64,000 nt of DNA from contig OX419758.1 in the NCBI GenBank assembly GCA_948567375.1, positions 40,429,001 to 40,493,000 of the forward strand, in the 5' to 3' direction. The notes beneath the pieces are model-generated. The model was given only the letters and a program-made list of their open reading frames with translations. It was not told where the DNA came from and did no database searches. Both the position numbers and the translations under genes were made by a program. Every line of letters begins with the position of its first letter. The first letter of the stretch is position 1. This document shows, piece after piece, positions 23,421-36,615 of the stretch. The stretch comes from Lunularia cruciata (lineage: Eukaryota; Streptophyta; Marchantiopsida; Lunulariales; Lunulariaceae).

Positions 23421-26400
23421 GATGCACCAAAACAACTCATGAATGAGTAATAGCCTCATACAAAAAATCATAAGAAAACTCCATACAATATAAACATGCA
23501 TTGACTTAGTACAAAATGACTATGATGCATATCACAATCAGGATAAGATGGATCTTGTGTTCATGGCTCAAGGCACTTTGTACTTGTACATACTTTGTTG
23601 AACTTAGTTAGGAAAAAATCCTATGTAGACACCTACAAGGCAAAATAATGGTAAAGACAAGAGGCTGAGGTGGCCATCCCATGTGAGCCATGCCTACTTA
23701 ATATTAGATCAACATAAGATAAAGATAAGATTAGTGAGGCATAGATGTGATTAGAAATATCTCAAAAATATTGTGGCAATTAAACCTCTTTGGATGTTAT
23801 GTAAGACATGTATAAAAGGCTTTTGCCCAATATCCATTGGTTTCATTTAGTGCATCCTTCTTTTGTAGTAAATGAATTTTATACCCTCAAGACCTTTTTA
23901 GTTGGTGTATGTTTATTTGTCTATGCTTGTTATGAATGGTCTATTGCATGCTTAATTGAGTAATACAAAGAATCTTGATGTAGTAACATAAGTACTTTAG
24001 TAAGTGGAATCATTCATGTGAGAATAGAGTATTTATCTATAGATGCTTTGAAGAGGTCAAGTACAATCCAATGATAGACTACCACAAGTCTTTGGCATTA
24101 TATGTTAACAAAAGATCAAGAGATTAAGTAGCATGATCCATCTTGGACTCCTATAGAGTCATAAATTTTGGGAAGGATATAACACTACTTCACATTTGTA
24201 GTCATCAAGGTGGTTGGCCACTTGAAAGATCCTATTCCCTTTGTGTACTTGTATTATGATGTATCGCTCACCAAACCTTATAGTACTAAACTTGTACAAC
24301 CACAACCTTTACGAGAGGAATGAGAGTTTTAATATACACAAGCGTCTCAACGACATTAATCCAAAATCCGGTCAAACACAAAGACTGAGATTTTAAGATG
24401 AAGTGATCTTCATTACAAATGAACCATCACATTTAGGAATACATTGGATAGAATTGTAATTAGCATGATTTCCTTCCCATCTTTTTGTAGTGTGCTAAGT
24501 GTGGTGACACTACCTTCTTTTTGGAATGACTTTGCCCAAGAAGTTATATAATAAAGAATAGATTGTTGTCATAGTGACACTTTTATCTCATTTTTAGTCA
24601 TATCCAACTTGTATCCTTGTGTGATCTATTTGTTCGTACCAAGTTTTTACAAATTGAATGACACACCATCATTACAAAAACTACTAAGCATAGCATCCAA
24701 TTCAATATTATCCATCACTTAGGTTATGAAGTTTATATAAAATGTGAATCAAATGTTTTATTTTAAAGGCATGAAAATTTGTAAACTAATAATAATTTCA
24801 GGATTATTTAGGGAGTAGAAGTTAAGAATAAAACATACTACTTTATTATCTTTGTTCTCCATCATCCACACCAACAAATAAATTTATTAGGGATTATTTA
24901 TTTTTCCTTTAACTACTAGCAAATGTGAGACTTGATACTCTAATAAAACTCTTCATTAAAAGTCTCTTTGTCAATTATTAATTTGTTTCATGACTCATTC
25001 TTGTGATTGCAACATTCAAACTTTATGTAGATTTATGGAACTTTTATATTAAATATACTCTTACAAATTGTAAGTCCTATATTTCTTAGCATGCATATGA
25101 TCTCTCAATTATTTTGCTACAAAGTATAGATCTCATAAAATTTTGAACAAGGGTAAGATAAAATCATAATATACAAAAAATGATACAAATTCTATAAAGC
25201 CATCACTTTTGTATGCAAGTAGGTAGTTTTTTGTTAATTTTCAATGCCATATCTTTATCATTTCACATACATTATATAAAAGACTTTTCCATGAACTTAA
25301 TCTTATTTAAACACACCCTTTATCTCTTACATAAGTTTAAACTTAATCACAAAAAGTAAAATTTCATTGAAACTATAGATTTTTCTATGATATAACACTT
25401 TATCCTTATTCTTTTACAACACTATTATGCGCTCTTTTCATCTTCCTCTAATACAATCAAGTACAATCATCAACCTCTCCACTTTCTTAGTATTTGAGGT
25501 ATGTCATTTTATCAACATCTCAAGAGAAATTCTCCACTCTAATATTATAAATGTGTAATCCATTTTAATTTCGTGTTAGCTTAGGTATATGAGGACTTCA
25601 CTAAGTAAACTCTAAATAAACTAAGATGCCTCTAAGTTCCACTCTCACATCTTTGTGTATCCAAATGCAATTACTTGGACAAACTCACGTATGTAGAATG
25701 CTTGAAATGGATAGATGATATAGCATATTAACTAAACTCAACAAACATACTCAACTAGTACACAAACAAAAAGTCACAAAGTGTCTCATTTATAAGTAAT
25801 TGTGATAATTAAGTCACTATATGACTGAGTCTCTTGATTAGAGTAGATTAGTTCATCAATTAGATTACTAGTCAAAGATTTTATTGGCTGATTTTTCCTC
25901 CTAGTCCACTTCCTCAATGACAAGAGCTTTGATCTTTGTATATATAACTAAAGATATAATAACCTTCGTATCTTTAAACTTTACTATATAAAGTTTAAGA
26001 GCTATATTATGTCAAATATCTCTTTTATAAAATATTTGTATGAGTCTTGTTGAATAGATTATATAATATATTCTTCTAAATTATGACATTTATTGACATT
26101 AAAATTATTTAATACCAAATTTTGTTTTAACAAGAAGTAGTAGTGCTTTATCATCTCAAATTCTAACTTATAATAAATCAGGAAAAATTCAGAATAAGAT
26201 ATATAATATGTAAGAATTATTTCTATGGTTTGGTATTATGAATATATAATTATAATTACAATTAAATCTTAGCAACATTCTATTATTAAATGACTCATTC
26301 AACTAGAAGTAACATAACAATTATCAAGAAGATTATAACATATATAACATATTGTTATATTCTAAACTTGATATTTGATTCATTTCTTTAATTTTTGTTA

Positions 26401-28280
26401 GAAAGGCTGAACTATTTATTTATGGTAAAATTTTATAAATCATTTAATTAAGATGATTGATATAACTTTAAATTGACTACCCAAGTCCAAATTTATGTAA
26501 CATAATCCCACTTATATCCTTGTAAAATCACTAAATATTAAGTATTTTAATATAAAATTTGCTTTGTGAATCTTAACTTTATAATATATAAAATTTGTAA
26601 AGAAATTTAGAAAATTTACTAATGTTTATTATTCATTTTGCATCCAAAACTTGTGATTACTCTATTTTTTATAAACCTTTATGTGGAAGACATTCCAATT
26701 ATGTGCATCTTTCACCAATAATGGCTGAGTTTATCAATCATATTCTAAAGATACAAAGTTATGACCAAATAGAACACATTTTTTTTTGTTTATACATGGA
26801 AAAAGATAACAAACTATCCAAGTTGGGAATATTATCAAATGTCTTCTTTGGGAGAAAATTTCTTTGATAGATTCTTTTACTTTTGTTTCAAAAATTGAAT
26901 TAATTTCTTCATTTTTTCTTCTCTTATCCAATCCAATGGATGTGTAATTCTTAATTGAAAAATAATCTATTAAATTTGACGATATATTGAACAGATTTAA
27001 CTCTAACTTAGATTACAAAACCATGAAAAAAACCAAGTGTTGTTGTTTAACTATATCCAGTTTCTTGAACCTTTTTTAGACAACTACTCCTTCAATGTGC
27101 ATAACTTGTATCATATATGTTTAATTGTAGTTATCTTGAATTTCAAAATTCACATTCACTTCTACATCCATGAACAGCCTCATATCCAAACAAGTGATCC
27201 ATAATATATGATTAAAACTATTTATATATAAATATAAATAAATAAATAATAGATAGATATTTTCATATATTTAATATAAAATTAAAAAAGCATTTTAAGA
27301 ATATCCATAGAGTATGGTGAAAATAATTCATCATGTAAGACCCTTTTTATATCCCTCTCATAATTATTGCATAGGAAAGTTTGGATAGTTGGTCTACTTT
27401 CATGGATTTTCTTATTCTTGCAAGGTTAGTCTTCTCTTGATTATGTAGGGATGATTGATATATTTAATAATATCATTTAATATTTTTACTTTTTTTGCTG
27501 ATATCACAAAATATTTACTTATATCAATTGCAGATTGTTGTTATGTTAACTATTCTATGATTATTGTATTCACTTTTGCATGGTTGTTATAGAAATTGCT
27601 CATGTTGGGTGGACTAATTTTAAAGAAAATATATTTATTTTGTGTTTTTTATTAAGGATTTTACTAAATCTAATATAGATGCTTTCATCTTTTGTTGTAT
27701 GGTATGGTGTGATTATAGTAAAAAGAAGAAGGAGAAGGAATAAAGAATGAAAATCTGTCTATCTCAATTGCATTCAATCATCCACCAATAATTACCAGCA
27801 ATCCAGCAATTGCATTCAATCATACTCTTATTACTCTAAACATAAATATCTTGTATTTCTTTATGCTTGCTAGGGTGATAAATCTCACTCCATCAATTTG
27901 CACTTCTCCATATATTGACAGTCTAGTTCATCATATTCACCAATACCTTTACAATTTTCTACATGAATTTTATTACCACGACGCACTACCAAAGGTTAAA
28001 TTAGTTGTTCCTAAGGAAACGAAGAATAATACACTACGAGACACTTTCTTCCTAAATGATTGCATTCTTAGGCCGTGAGACTTTTGTATATCTAGATCAT
28101 CAATTTTATATGTTAGTTTTTCACAGTATTAATTTTTTTAGAGAGATGAAGTACTATGGTAATTGTGTAAGACCAAACTCTCATATTTTCGAGCAGTTAT
28201 CCTACAATATTCTTGGACATAGAAAGTTAGTAACAATGACATCTTTAATATGCTTGTTTTTTTTCTATTAAATATATTTT
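23421..28280. other. AT-rich gene-free DNA
   Basis: 23.4-24.2 kb may be the LTR-like end of the preceding remnant (a TATA-like box at ~23813 is the only support). 24.5-28.3 kb is very AT-rich with no credible ORF on either strand. Confidence 0.55.
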
Positions 28281-28570
28281 AAAGAATTTCTTGCACACCA
28301 TTCAATTCGGTATCAAATATTAAGACTCTTTTCTTAGTTTACTATTTTAGGCCATACCTTTTAATCTTTAAATTTCATGCTCTAGTTGGTTGAGCATTTT
28401 GCACATTTTATTACATTTTCTTTACACCTAAATCTTGCTGTATAATTGAGACTCTTTTGTTAATTTTGAACCAATATAAAGCTTAAATTGGTTCAAGCTA
28501 CTTAAGCTTTACCTTTTATGCTCTTTAGTTGGAGAGCATCTTGTACATAATTTTAATATTTTTGCACCAT

Positions 28571-28653
<83 letters not shown>

Positions 28654-29060
28654 CATACAATTTTGATGAAAATTTTAGATGGCATTTTAATTTATGCATT
28701 TCAATCTCTTTAGGCTTGATCATATTCCAAATTTCACACTCTTTAGCTGGTTGATTTTTGCACTTTATATTCCATTTTTCATCACATGTTCATCTAACAA
28801 GGGTTTCTCTCTCATCTAAGCTTTTGGGTTGTTCAAGTTCTTTCGCCTTGCTTTTTCTTTGTGGTCTTTCATGGTCTTTAATTGGTTGAGTTTTTGGACC
28901 TTGTATTGCAATTTTTTCCTTTTTATCACATATCTATTTAGTGAGGTTCTCTCTTTCGTTTCGTTTAGTTTCGGTTTTCTAGGTTGTTCAAGTTCTTCAC
29001 TCTTGTCTTTATCTGGACTTTCATATCTTGAGTCGGTTGAAGATTCATACACCTTGGATT
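28281..29060 (+). repeat. ~140-bp degenerate tandem repeat, 4-5 copies
   Basis: The landmark CTCTTTAGTTGGTTGAG-like word followed by a TTTTGCAC-like word recurs at about 28381, 28521, 28739, 28875 and 29026. Spacings are 140, 218, 136 and 151 bp; the 218 becomes about 140 after removing an inserted 78-bp AT microsatellite. Flanking words such as TTGGGTTGTTCAAGTTCTT also repeat. Confidence 0.7.
28573..28650. repeat. (AT)39 microsatellite
   Basis: Uninterrupted AT dinucleotides inside one unit of the ~140-bp tandem repeat. Confidence 0.97.
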
Positions 29061-29736
29061 CAGTTTTGAACTCTTCTCTCTCTCTCTCTCTATATATATA
29101 GTATATGTATTGCGAGTAAGGAGGATATCTAGACCTTTGGGTCTCCAAATCATTTGTGCTACAAGGGATAATTGGTCTGAAATCTTCATGCGCATTCTTT
29201 TCAAGAGTTCTCTTCATTGGTCGGCTACAAAATCCTCTTGTGTTGGGACCTATGTCCTTTGGTCGAACTTCTGAAGTGGACGTATTTGGAGAACCGGTGT
29301 ACAACTTAAGAGGAAGACTCATCATCTAGTTGCTCGGGATTATCGATCATTGGAGTCAAGAACACTTCCCCGAAGAAGAAAGATAGAAAACTCTTCCTGC
29401 TATCTCACCTGTTCGCTGTTTTGTTTTGTCTTCTGGTTCATCTCACTGTTAAGATCTGTTCATTATAAAAGAATATCTCATTTTTGAAGCCATGGCCAAC
29501 TAATTTGAATTCTCCTGGAGGTGCGACATGTTTGTCGTCCTTGTCTCGTGAAGCAGCAGGATGGAGGATTACGGATAGGAAGGGCAAATTGCCATATCAT
29601 TGCGAATTCACTTCCGAGAATTGGCTGGCCTCTCTCATGACTGTGATCGATCAATCACTTACTGTGGGTACCGGGATTGCGGTGATGCCCACAGAGTTGA
29701 CCCCACTAGATTGTTGAATTATCAACGAGTGCATGC
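29061..29736 (+). promoter_or_regulatory. Upstream region of the GET3d-like gene
   Basis: A short (CT)n/(TA)n run lies at about 29070-29100. The sequence then becomes GC-balanced up to the start codon at 29737. Presumed promoter and 5' UTR; no specific element was assigned. Confidence 0.4.
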
Positions 29737-32700
29737 ATGGCGTTGTCTGCAGTTTTGCCGCTTCCGAGGCAACTTACGACAGCAGCACCTGTTTCTCACT
29801 CATCCCACTACTCTCGCTCTCGATTGCTGGTGCGATGTAGTAGCAGTGGCGCTGGCCCTGCCCCTGCTAAGCTCGTCACTTTTGTGGGTAAGGGGGGAGT
29901 TGGCAAGACCACCTGTGCTGTTTTGGCTGCTCAGGTACAATTGGTAACACTTACTTTTTCGTTTCTGGTTTTCAACCTGGAGTCAACTGCTCTTGAATTA
30001 TGTGATGCTTGAGCTCCCTGCATCCAGTGCTTGTATGATTCTCTGGGTCTCGTGCGAAGTTTGAATCTTTTGTATGAAACTGAAGAGTCCTTTGTGTGAG
30101 CATTCGGAGACGGTGCACCGAATTGAATTCACACGGTTTTGTAGGAAGAGAGTGCAGTACAGTAGGTCGATGGGTGTAGTTAGAATCGCAAGCAGATTGA
30201 GCTTTTTCAGAAAACAATCCTGTTGCGTTTAGCTATAAAAGCGGGCAGCTATGAAGAGGACACTACTTCAAGTTGATTATTCTTCAAAAATTTCCGAATT
30301 GAGATTGATGGATTCAGCTCGCTTCATGCAGCGCTCGTATGGAACTGTCAGTCGCGTGCAGACTGAATTGTTCTGTATGGAACTGAATAGTTCCACCGTT
30401 GCACTATGAGAGAGTGCACTGACTGAATTCCGCAGTTTCGAGGAATAGAATGTAGTGGATCTAAAGAGTGGGGAGGGGGGGTTTTTAGGTGGTGGTTAAT
30501 GTAATGGGTTACTCTACTCAAAGGGAGACTAAGCTTTTGCACAGGGCTTCTGCGTTTCCGTTTAGCTGTAACAGCAATCAGCCATGGTCAAGGACACTAC
30601 TCCTAGATAATTATGCTGATGTTCGATCAACTTCGTTGAGGAGATGGAGTTTTCAAGGTTTTGTAATGTGCTTGATACTGATGGGGTCAACTTGAAGTCA
30701 AATCTCGTCTCTTACAAAAGACGGCAGTGGAGATGATATGGAAGGGAAGGTACGCTGTGGATCGTAAAAGAATGAAATAGTTGGCTGGTTGCCGAATGTG
30801 CAGTACTATGCCAGTTTGGGCTTGCGGACCTGTTTGGCAGTTCAATCACAAGACCCTACGGCTGATTTTTTAGTCGGTGAGAAGCTCGGCACTTATGCTT
30901 CTCCTCTCAGGCAAGGGGCTCTTTCAGCATTCCGAGTGGAGTCAACAAAGGTATTGTTTAACCTTGTTGTGTGAACAGTATTACATATAAGGTTAAATAA
31001 ATTGCTCAGACGTCTTAATTTTCTGCCAGTAGAGCAAATGCCTCACGGTTTTCGATCTCCGCACACGAATCTTAACGGGGAGAAGTCAAGCCCACAGGGT
31101 CATGGATTTTCATTGCTGTACATTGCTGCTGCTAATTTTCCAGACTAACGGTGCTCGGAGTAGTACTGTAGAAAGGCGTAATTTTAAGAAATCTACGTAA
31201 TCTATGATTGTCTTAATGAATTCCCTCCAGGATCCTTTTCGTTTATAGCATTACAAATTTTAGATGTTGGAAGTCGATGAGAAGTACTGATTCACTAAGC
31301 AATTCAAGTAACTTTGCTGTTTCTTGAAGTTTCAAAATATGTCTTCTTGAAGTGGAGAAATGGATATCAATTATGAGTGCACTGAAACAAACTCCATCTC
31401 CGTGCTCGCAGCTCCTGGCCGAGCCTTGGTCACAGCTGAAGAAAGCAGATGCTCAGCTTAAGTTCAGTCAAGGAGCACTTGATGAGGTACATAAATCTAC
31501 CCCGCTGGTCATCTATCGCTGCTCAATGTCTTTGGGAAATACTCACTCTTCTTGCTGCATGATCATATGCTCGACGCTGAACTCATGTCTCTAGATGACG
31601 AAGAGCTACTTGGCGAGGCTGAGGATCTGGGCAGTTGGGCAGAAGTCTCATTCTAGTATAATTCAGTTCCATATCGTTTGTAGGCCCAAGCTTGTACACC
31701 TGTGCCATGATGTGGTTTTGAAATGTGTGCTTGTGTGCAAAGGAAGTTTGTAATTGTGGGTTACGGCTGAGATCAAAAGTTCTAATTTCCTCCATTTGTC
31801 ATGCAGGTGGTTAGTGAAGAATTGAGCATTCTTCCCGGCATGGATTCCTTCTTGACGATTGGACTGCTGGACAGTTTGTCAAACTTCACAGGAAACTCTG
31901 TGAAAATGAAGCCAAAAAGCACTGAGCAGTACGACGTAGTTGTGTATGATGGACCAAGTAGCGAGGAAACTCTGCGGATCATTGGTGCTCCGGAGAGGGC
32001 CAGGTAACTTATGCACATTTGAATATTAAAGCACTGCACCCTAAGATTGAAGGTGTTGCAACTAGCTTATGCTTGTTGGAAGTTTTGCATCAACTTGACA
32101 AAATGCGGATACCAATGCACCTGTTTATTGTGATCTGACTCAAAGTGTGTTTGAGTTTCGATATCTCGTACTGCTAGAAACGACAATAGCGGTTAACTGT
32201 AGATAATTCGTTGGGTATGATTTTCTCGTTCAGAGTCTTCAGATCACTGATTTAGTCGTCATGTTAAGCGTCAACTAAAGTGAGCCTCATTGAGCAGATG
32301 GTACTTAAAACGGCTACGGAGTTTGGCTGACAAAACTGATACTGGAAGAGTGACCTTACCGTCAATTATGAAATCTTTTGAGGCAGCCATCTTAGAGGGA
32401 CCAACCGGACGATCAACTGCTGAAATATGGAATGTTGTCGACTCCATTTTTAGTGTGGGTTTCACTTAACTACTGCAGGCTTTAGTGATAGAACCCCAAT
32501 TGCGATCAGTTCATTTGGATCGAAAGTCTATGCTTTTCCTACCGGAGTCTTAAGCAGGATTCAGCAGATTTAAGGACGTCTCTCATTTCCTTTGTTTACG
32601 ATCACTGCTGTCCGTTCTTATTTAAACTTTCATTCCTATTGTTTTGCAGAGGGTTGTAGATACATTCGGGGATCCTAGTAGGTTTGGATGCTATGTTGTA

Positions 32701-33386
32701 ACGGACTTCCGCAACCAACTTGCCAGTGACACTGCTCTGCGATACTGGGGATGTGCAGTTCAAGCTGGTGTGCATGTTGGTGGTGCTCTGCACGTAGATT
32801 CTCCAGAAAACTCGGACTTATTAAGTGATTCCGTTAGGGAGAATTATGCTCCACTGGCACTGGTACGAGTCCCTCAATTATCGTTCAGGGCATCACCAGA
32901 CTGGAAAAAAGTTCTGAGCGAATTTCAGGCTGGTGATATGCTAGAAAACAAGCTAAAGAGTGCGACTCCTCCTGGTGTGGCATTCGACAAAGCTGCTCGT
33001 ACTGTAACTCTCTTTTTACCTGGTTTTGCTAAATCGGAGATCAAGCTATCCCAGGTTCGAATCTTCTGCCTCAAATAGCAATGCTAAACTTAGGACACGA
33101 TCGCAGAAGTAGCATTATGTTATAAGACCGATAGGTATTAAGAAAGGCCAAACTGATCGACTGCTATCAGTGATATAGCTCTCATTTACAGCCCGGTTTA
33201 GACAACCTATCTTGCAGGTGAGTTTGATTTGACGTGCTTCGTTTTGTGCAGTGGAGAGGAGGAACGGAGTTGCTTGTAGAGGTAGGAGATCAGCGACGCA
33301 GCATCTTTCTGCCTTCTGACATGCGTGGGAAGGTAGCTGGAGCCAGGTTTCAAAACAAGAGCTTAGTCGTCAGTCTCAAACCTTGA
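29737..33386 (+). CDS. GET3D: GET3d-like / ArsA-type ATPase, plastid-targeted
   Basis: Seven exons: 29737-29934, 30804-30950, 31412-31486, 31807-32003, 32298-32454, 32650-33054 and 33252-33386. All have GT-AG borders and compatible phases, giving 437 residues, close to Arabidopsis At1g26090. The first ~45 residues are Ser/Ala/Arg-rich, like a plastid transit peptide. Walker A is FVGKGGVGKTT (exon 1). The switch region VVYDGPSSEETLRIIG ends exon 4, and exon 6 carries ALRYWGCAVQAG. The C-terminus, VTLFLPGFAKSEIKLSQ joined to WRGGTELLVEVGDQRRS, is the alpha-crystallin/HSP20-like domain that distinguishes the cyanobacterial/plant GET3d branch from GET3a-c. The family is a dimeric ATPase related to tail-anchored-protein targeting; the client of GET3d is not settled. 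All reading frames are intact. Confidence 0.93.
30228..30630 (+). repeat. Diverged direct duplication in intron 1 of the GET3d-like gene
   Basis: GTTTAGCTATAAAAGC...GAGGACACTACTTC near 30228 resembles GTTTAGCTGTAACAGC...AAGGACACTACTCC near 30560, about 330 bp apart. Weaker shared words lie on either side. Confidence 0.5.
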
Positions 33387-34607
33387 GCCTGTACAATGGA
33401 CTTGAAAGGTGTCTACTCTGTAATTCAAAGCATGCCCAGGCGAAACAGACAGCTCTAAATGCTCAACACTGTCGCCTGCTCCTGGTGTACCTCGCACATG
33501 AGCAATATTGCCAGGTCGTAAAAATGTATTGGTAACTATGAACATTGATCACACACTTATAGCAAAACTCCGGTGGCTTCAGATCCTACCATGTTGTTGG
33601 CTGAGACTTGTCCGTCTTTCCCTCGGTTGTTTTTCCTATTTCTCACAGCGATGGCTCCACCAGATTGAAAGAGGCTTGATCGAGGGGTATTCAATGTCAC
33701 ATGTCACGACAGTTGCACTCGCAGGTAAGCCCCATTCCGTGGGTACAGTTTTCTCATCAGGTTGTATTGAAGATTCATCTCCGGTTGTAAAACAAAGTTG
33801 TATTCTGCTTTTTCTGCTGATCATTCTGGGAAACCTTTCCTTCTTGCTGGTGCTTCTATACGAAATAAAGAATTTATCCCCTTAGAAAGTAGTGCATGCA
33901 AGATGTTTGAACCCTTATTGAAACCACAGAGTGATACTTGTTTACTGGCACCAGAGCAAAATCACGTGCGCCTGGGGATGCAGTTCTATTCAGAAATTTA
34001 ATTATAAAATGCTGGACTTGTTCATGAGTGCGGCCGTGGTTGCTGCTAACAAAGAGCTCGGTAAAGTGGGGTCCATTGGGGTGTCCTCGCATCTGAGAAA
34101 CCACGAATGACAGGATGCCTGTAACTTGCGTGGAGTTGGCTAAAAAGTGTCCCATGTCATTGTGTATTCAAGTGCAAACTGGCCATCAACTCGGCCCTCC
34201 CCGGTTTTCATCATGTTCTGGTTAGTCTAATAAGCAGTTCGAATGATCCCATAGTCTCTCCAGTCAATGTGATATACGTATCAGTGGGTATGCTTACAGT
34301 CGGTAGAGAGAGCTCTTCCTGTTGCAGGACTCTCCTTTGATATCTGCAATTCAGAGTCTGCTTTACGCTCGACATATGTTACACAGAACTGAAGACTCAA
34401 CACAGTCAGGATAAAAGCTGTCGATATGAGGACTCGCGGAGGTCGCAGGTTCTATGTTGATAATCTCTTGTTGCTTTATCGTCCAGCTAAACACAACCCC
34501 TTCATAACTGTTAGTCCACGAGACATACACAATGAGTTCCATAACAAGCGGAACAGCAGTCATCCTGCCTACGACAATGACTGGAGATCTCACTGGAAAG
34601 CGACCAT
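33387..34607. other. Intergenic region between two convergent genes
   Basis: Holds the 3' UTRs of the GET3d-like gene and of the hydrolase gene. It includes a 30-bp duplicated piece of the hydrolase last exon (34060-34089) and ends at a 44-bp palindrome. No ORF with recognisable similarity. Confidence 0.55.
34060..34089 (-). pseudogene. 30-bp duplicated fragment of hydrolase exon 5
   Basis: The sequence starting GGTAAAGTGGGGTCCAT and ending GGGGTGTCCTCG is repeated at 35016-35045 inside the hydrolase coding exon, with one mismatch and the same orientation. Surrounding bases match only loosely. It may be the remains of a larger partial gene duplication. Confidence 0.7.
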
Positions 34608-34651
34608 TCACCCGTGCTTCACGGGTGCCGGCACCCGTGAAGCACGGGTGA
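34608..34651. repeat. Perfect 44-bp palindrome
   Basis: Reads identically on both strands with no spacer at the centre (CCGG). Each 22-bp arm is itself a small inverted repeat, CACCCGTG-CTT-CACGGGTG and CACCCGTG-AAG-CACGGGTG, so the octamer occurs four times. It lies 43 bp beyond the stop codon of the hydrolase gene, in the gap between convergent genes. Confidence 0.98.
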
Positions 34652-34693
34652 TTTGCACGAAGAATAAACGTTGCTCTCTAAAGTTGAGTGTCA

Positions 34694-36615
34694 CTAATCG
34701 GTTACATTGACCTCAGAGTGAATAAATGAGGATACATCTTTCTCTTCCTTAACTATGTTTAAAATGTCCTTTATTAAAATCTGTGCGGCAAGATTATCCT
34801 CACCCTTATAACCACTTACCCAGCATACAAAATCGTCATGCCCAAGCCTTTCGTGAACAGTTACACCTGACCTGCATCCAAGTTCCTCTAGCACCTTGTG
34901 CAAGTTGATGGAGGTGTCTGGCGGCACTGTTATGTCGTTATCGCTGGTAATGGCAATGTACGGAGGCTGGGCAATAGCCCACAGATTCCAATCAAAGTCT
35001 CTTGGGTTAAAGTCTGGTAAAGTGGGGTCCATCGGGGTGTCCTCGGATGTTTGAGCCTGTGACGCGCTTTTCAGGGAGACCAGAGACTTAAACAGCAGTT
35101 CTGGGGACATTGAAGCGAATTTCTCCGGCCCTTCCATGGCTGGGTTCATGCAGGAAATGGATGCTACACCTCTGCCCTGCTCATATTTATAATGCTCAAT
35201 GATGTTGTAAACACCAGACAATCCTATGTAGCCTCTTGGGTTCCTTGCATCTTCTGGTTCACCTGAAGAGACGGTCTTCTGGAAAGAGAGACTGCGTTTT
35301 GCCCGCTCCCAAAGTAGCATCCCACACAAATGAGCACCTGTATAAAATTTCATCTTGTTGGGGTCAGATTGTAGCGGTATCCACAAGGCCATCATTGGTC
35401 TGAGTGGTGCGACTATCTTTTAGTGGAGATTTGATCAATCAGAAGTGTCTAGGACTTCTATTCTTATTTGACTCTCTTGAGACGTTTCCTCTGTCTGAGT
35501 ATTGCAGAAGTACCTGATGAATGGCCCATGAGATATACTTTCTCCGGATTGCCTCCATACTGATTGACGTTGTCTAGTGCCCAAGTGAGGGCACGTGAGA
35601 CCTCATTCACTTGTTCTTTTGCAGGCACCTGGATGAACAAGGCAGATTGTTGAAAACCGGCATAACCAGTCTACTCCCAGAGAATCAGTCTCAGTTAGCA
35701 ACATAAGTTCTAAGAATGTTCAAGAGAAGTCTTCAGTAAACTTGCTATTAAATTTCACAAGAAGACAAATCATGAAACTGAATCTTTACCTTGGGAAACA
35801 AGGTGTATTGCACCAACAGTGCGATCACACCGTGGTGGGCAAGGATGGCTCCTATGGGACTGAAGAGTGACTTGTCACCGCTTGCCCAGACTCCACCATG
35901 GACGAACATAAGCACGGGCAGAGAAGCCATACTATCACAATTCAAGGGAGTATACACATCCAGCCTGGAGAGAGCACATTGTTGCGAGCGATACTCCAAA
36001 TCAGTCAACAGTTGACCAAACTACGCAAACAACGTTTTACTGTCTGAACTTGCTGTGAAGCTGACTTCTATTGGACATAACATAGGGAAAGGTACAATTC
36101 CATGTAAAACTAACAAAGGTTCTACCAATCACCATACGACTTGCCAATACTTGTTTTCGTGCACGCGCAAGCTTCATGAACAACAATCCTGGTGGTTGGC
36201 GAGTCCTTGGACTATAAGGGATTTATAGGCTTGAATTAAGTTTAGAGCAAATCAAGCATGACTTTACCATTCTCACGGGATGGATGAGAATGTTAGCAGA
36301 GATCATTTCGACATCGGCATTCTGCAACAAAAGTATAGGGGATTGGGAGGAGAAAGCTCACAAATTTCGTTCTGCGGAACCGTATCTCAAATCGCGAAGG
36401 AGGTTAAATTGCCATCTTTGCTGGTACTGCTCTGGCTTCTTCCACACAGCATTTGTAAAAACCGCATACGAAACACCTGAAAAAATGCCCAGCAATTCCC
36501 TCCAAATTGTCCTCGTCAGGCTTGCAGCCTTTTCAAGTTTCTCCCTCGTTGTCACACCTGATCTCACATCTGCAATGGCTCCTTTGAGGGCCTCCTGGAC
36601 CATGCCCAGCACCAT
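34694..36615 (-). CDS. Alpha/beta-hydrolase, isoprenylcysteine methylesterase / carboxylesterase-like
   Basis: Well-supported exons in transcript order: 36020-35790, 35628-35514 and 35337-34694, joined in phase with GT-AG borders. They encode LDVYTP, the oxyanion-hole motif MFVHGGVWASGDK, the nucleophile elbow GHSSGAHLCG (split across 35514/35337), the acid SDNDITVPP and the histidine LGHDDF, so the catalytic triad is complete. The best family match is the ICME/ICME-like group of plant esterases; kynurenine-formamidase-like esterases are an alternative. The N-terminus is unresolved. A coding-like exon 36615-36362 (start MVLGMVQEALKGA) ends at a GTGAGC donor in phase 2. A possible 18-codon exon 36321-36268 (phase 0) joins perfectly to 36020, but only 40 bp separates these two and the phases clash. 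The gene is convergent with the GET3d-like gene and divergent from the FGGY gene. Confidence 0.82.

Noticed and set aside
28816-29325. 169-codon ORF (-)
   Set aside because: Lies in the ~140-bp tandem repeat and CT/TA microsatellite; the Arg/Glu-rich run is translated CT repeat.
36268-36321. 18-codon exon of the hydrolase gene as certain
   Set aside because: It fits downstream in phase 0, but the intron to the proposed first exon would be 40 bp with clashing phase, so it is kept only as a possibility.
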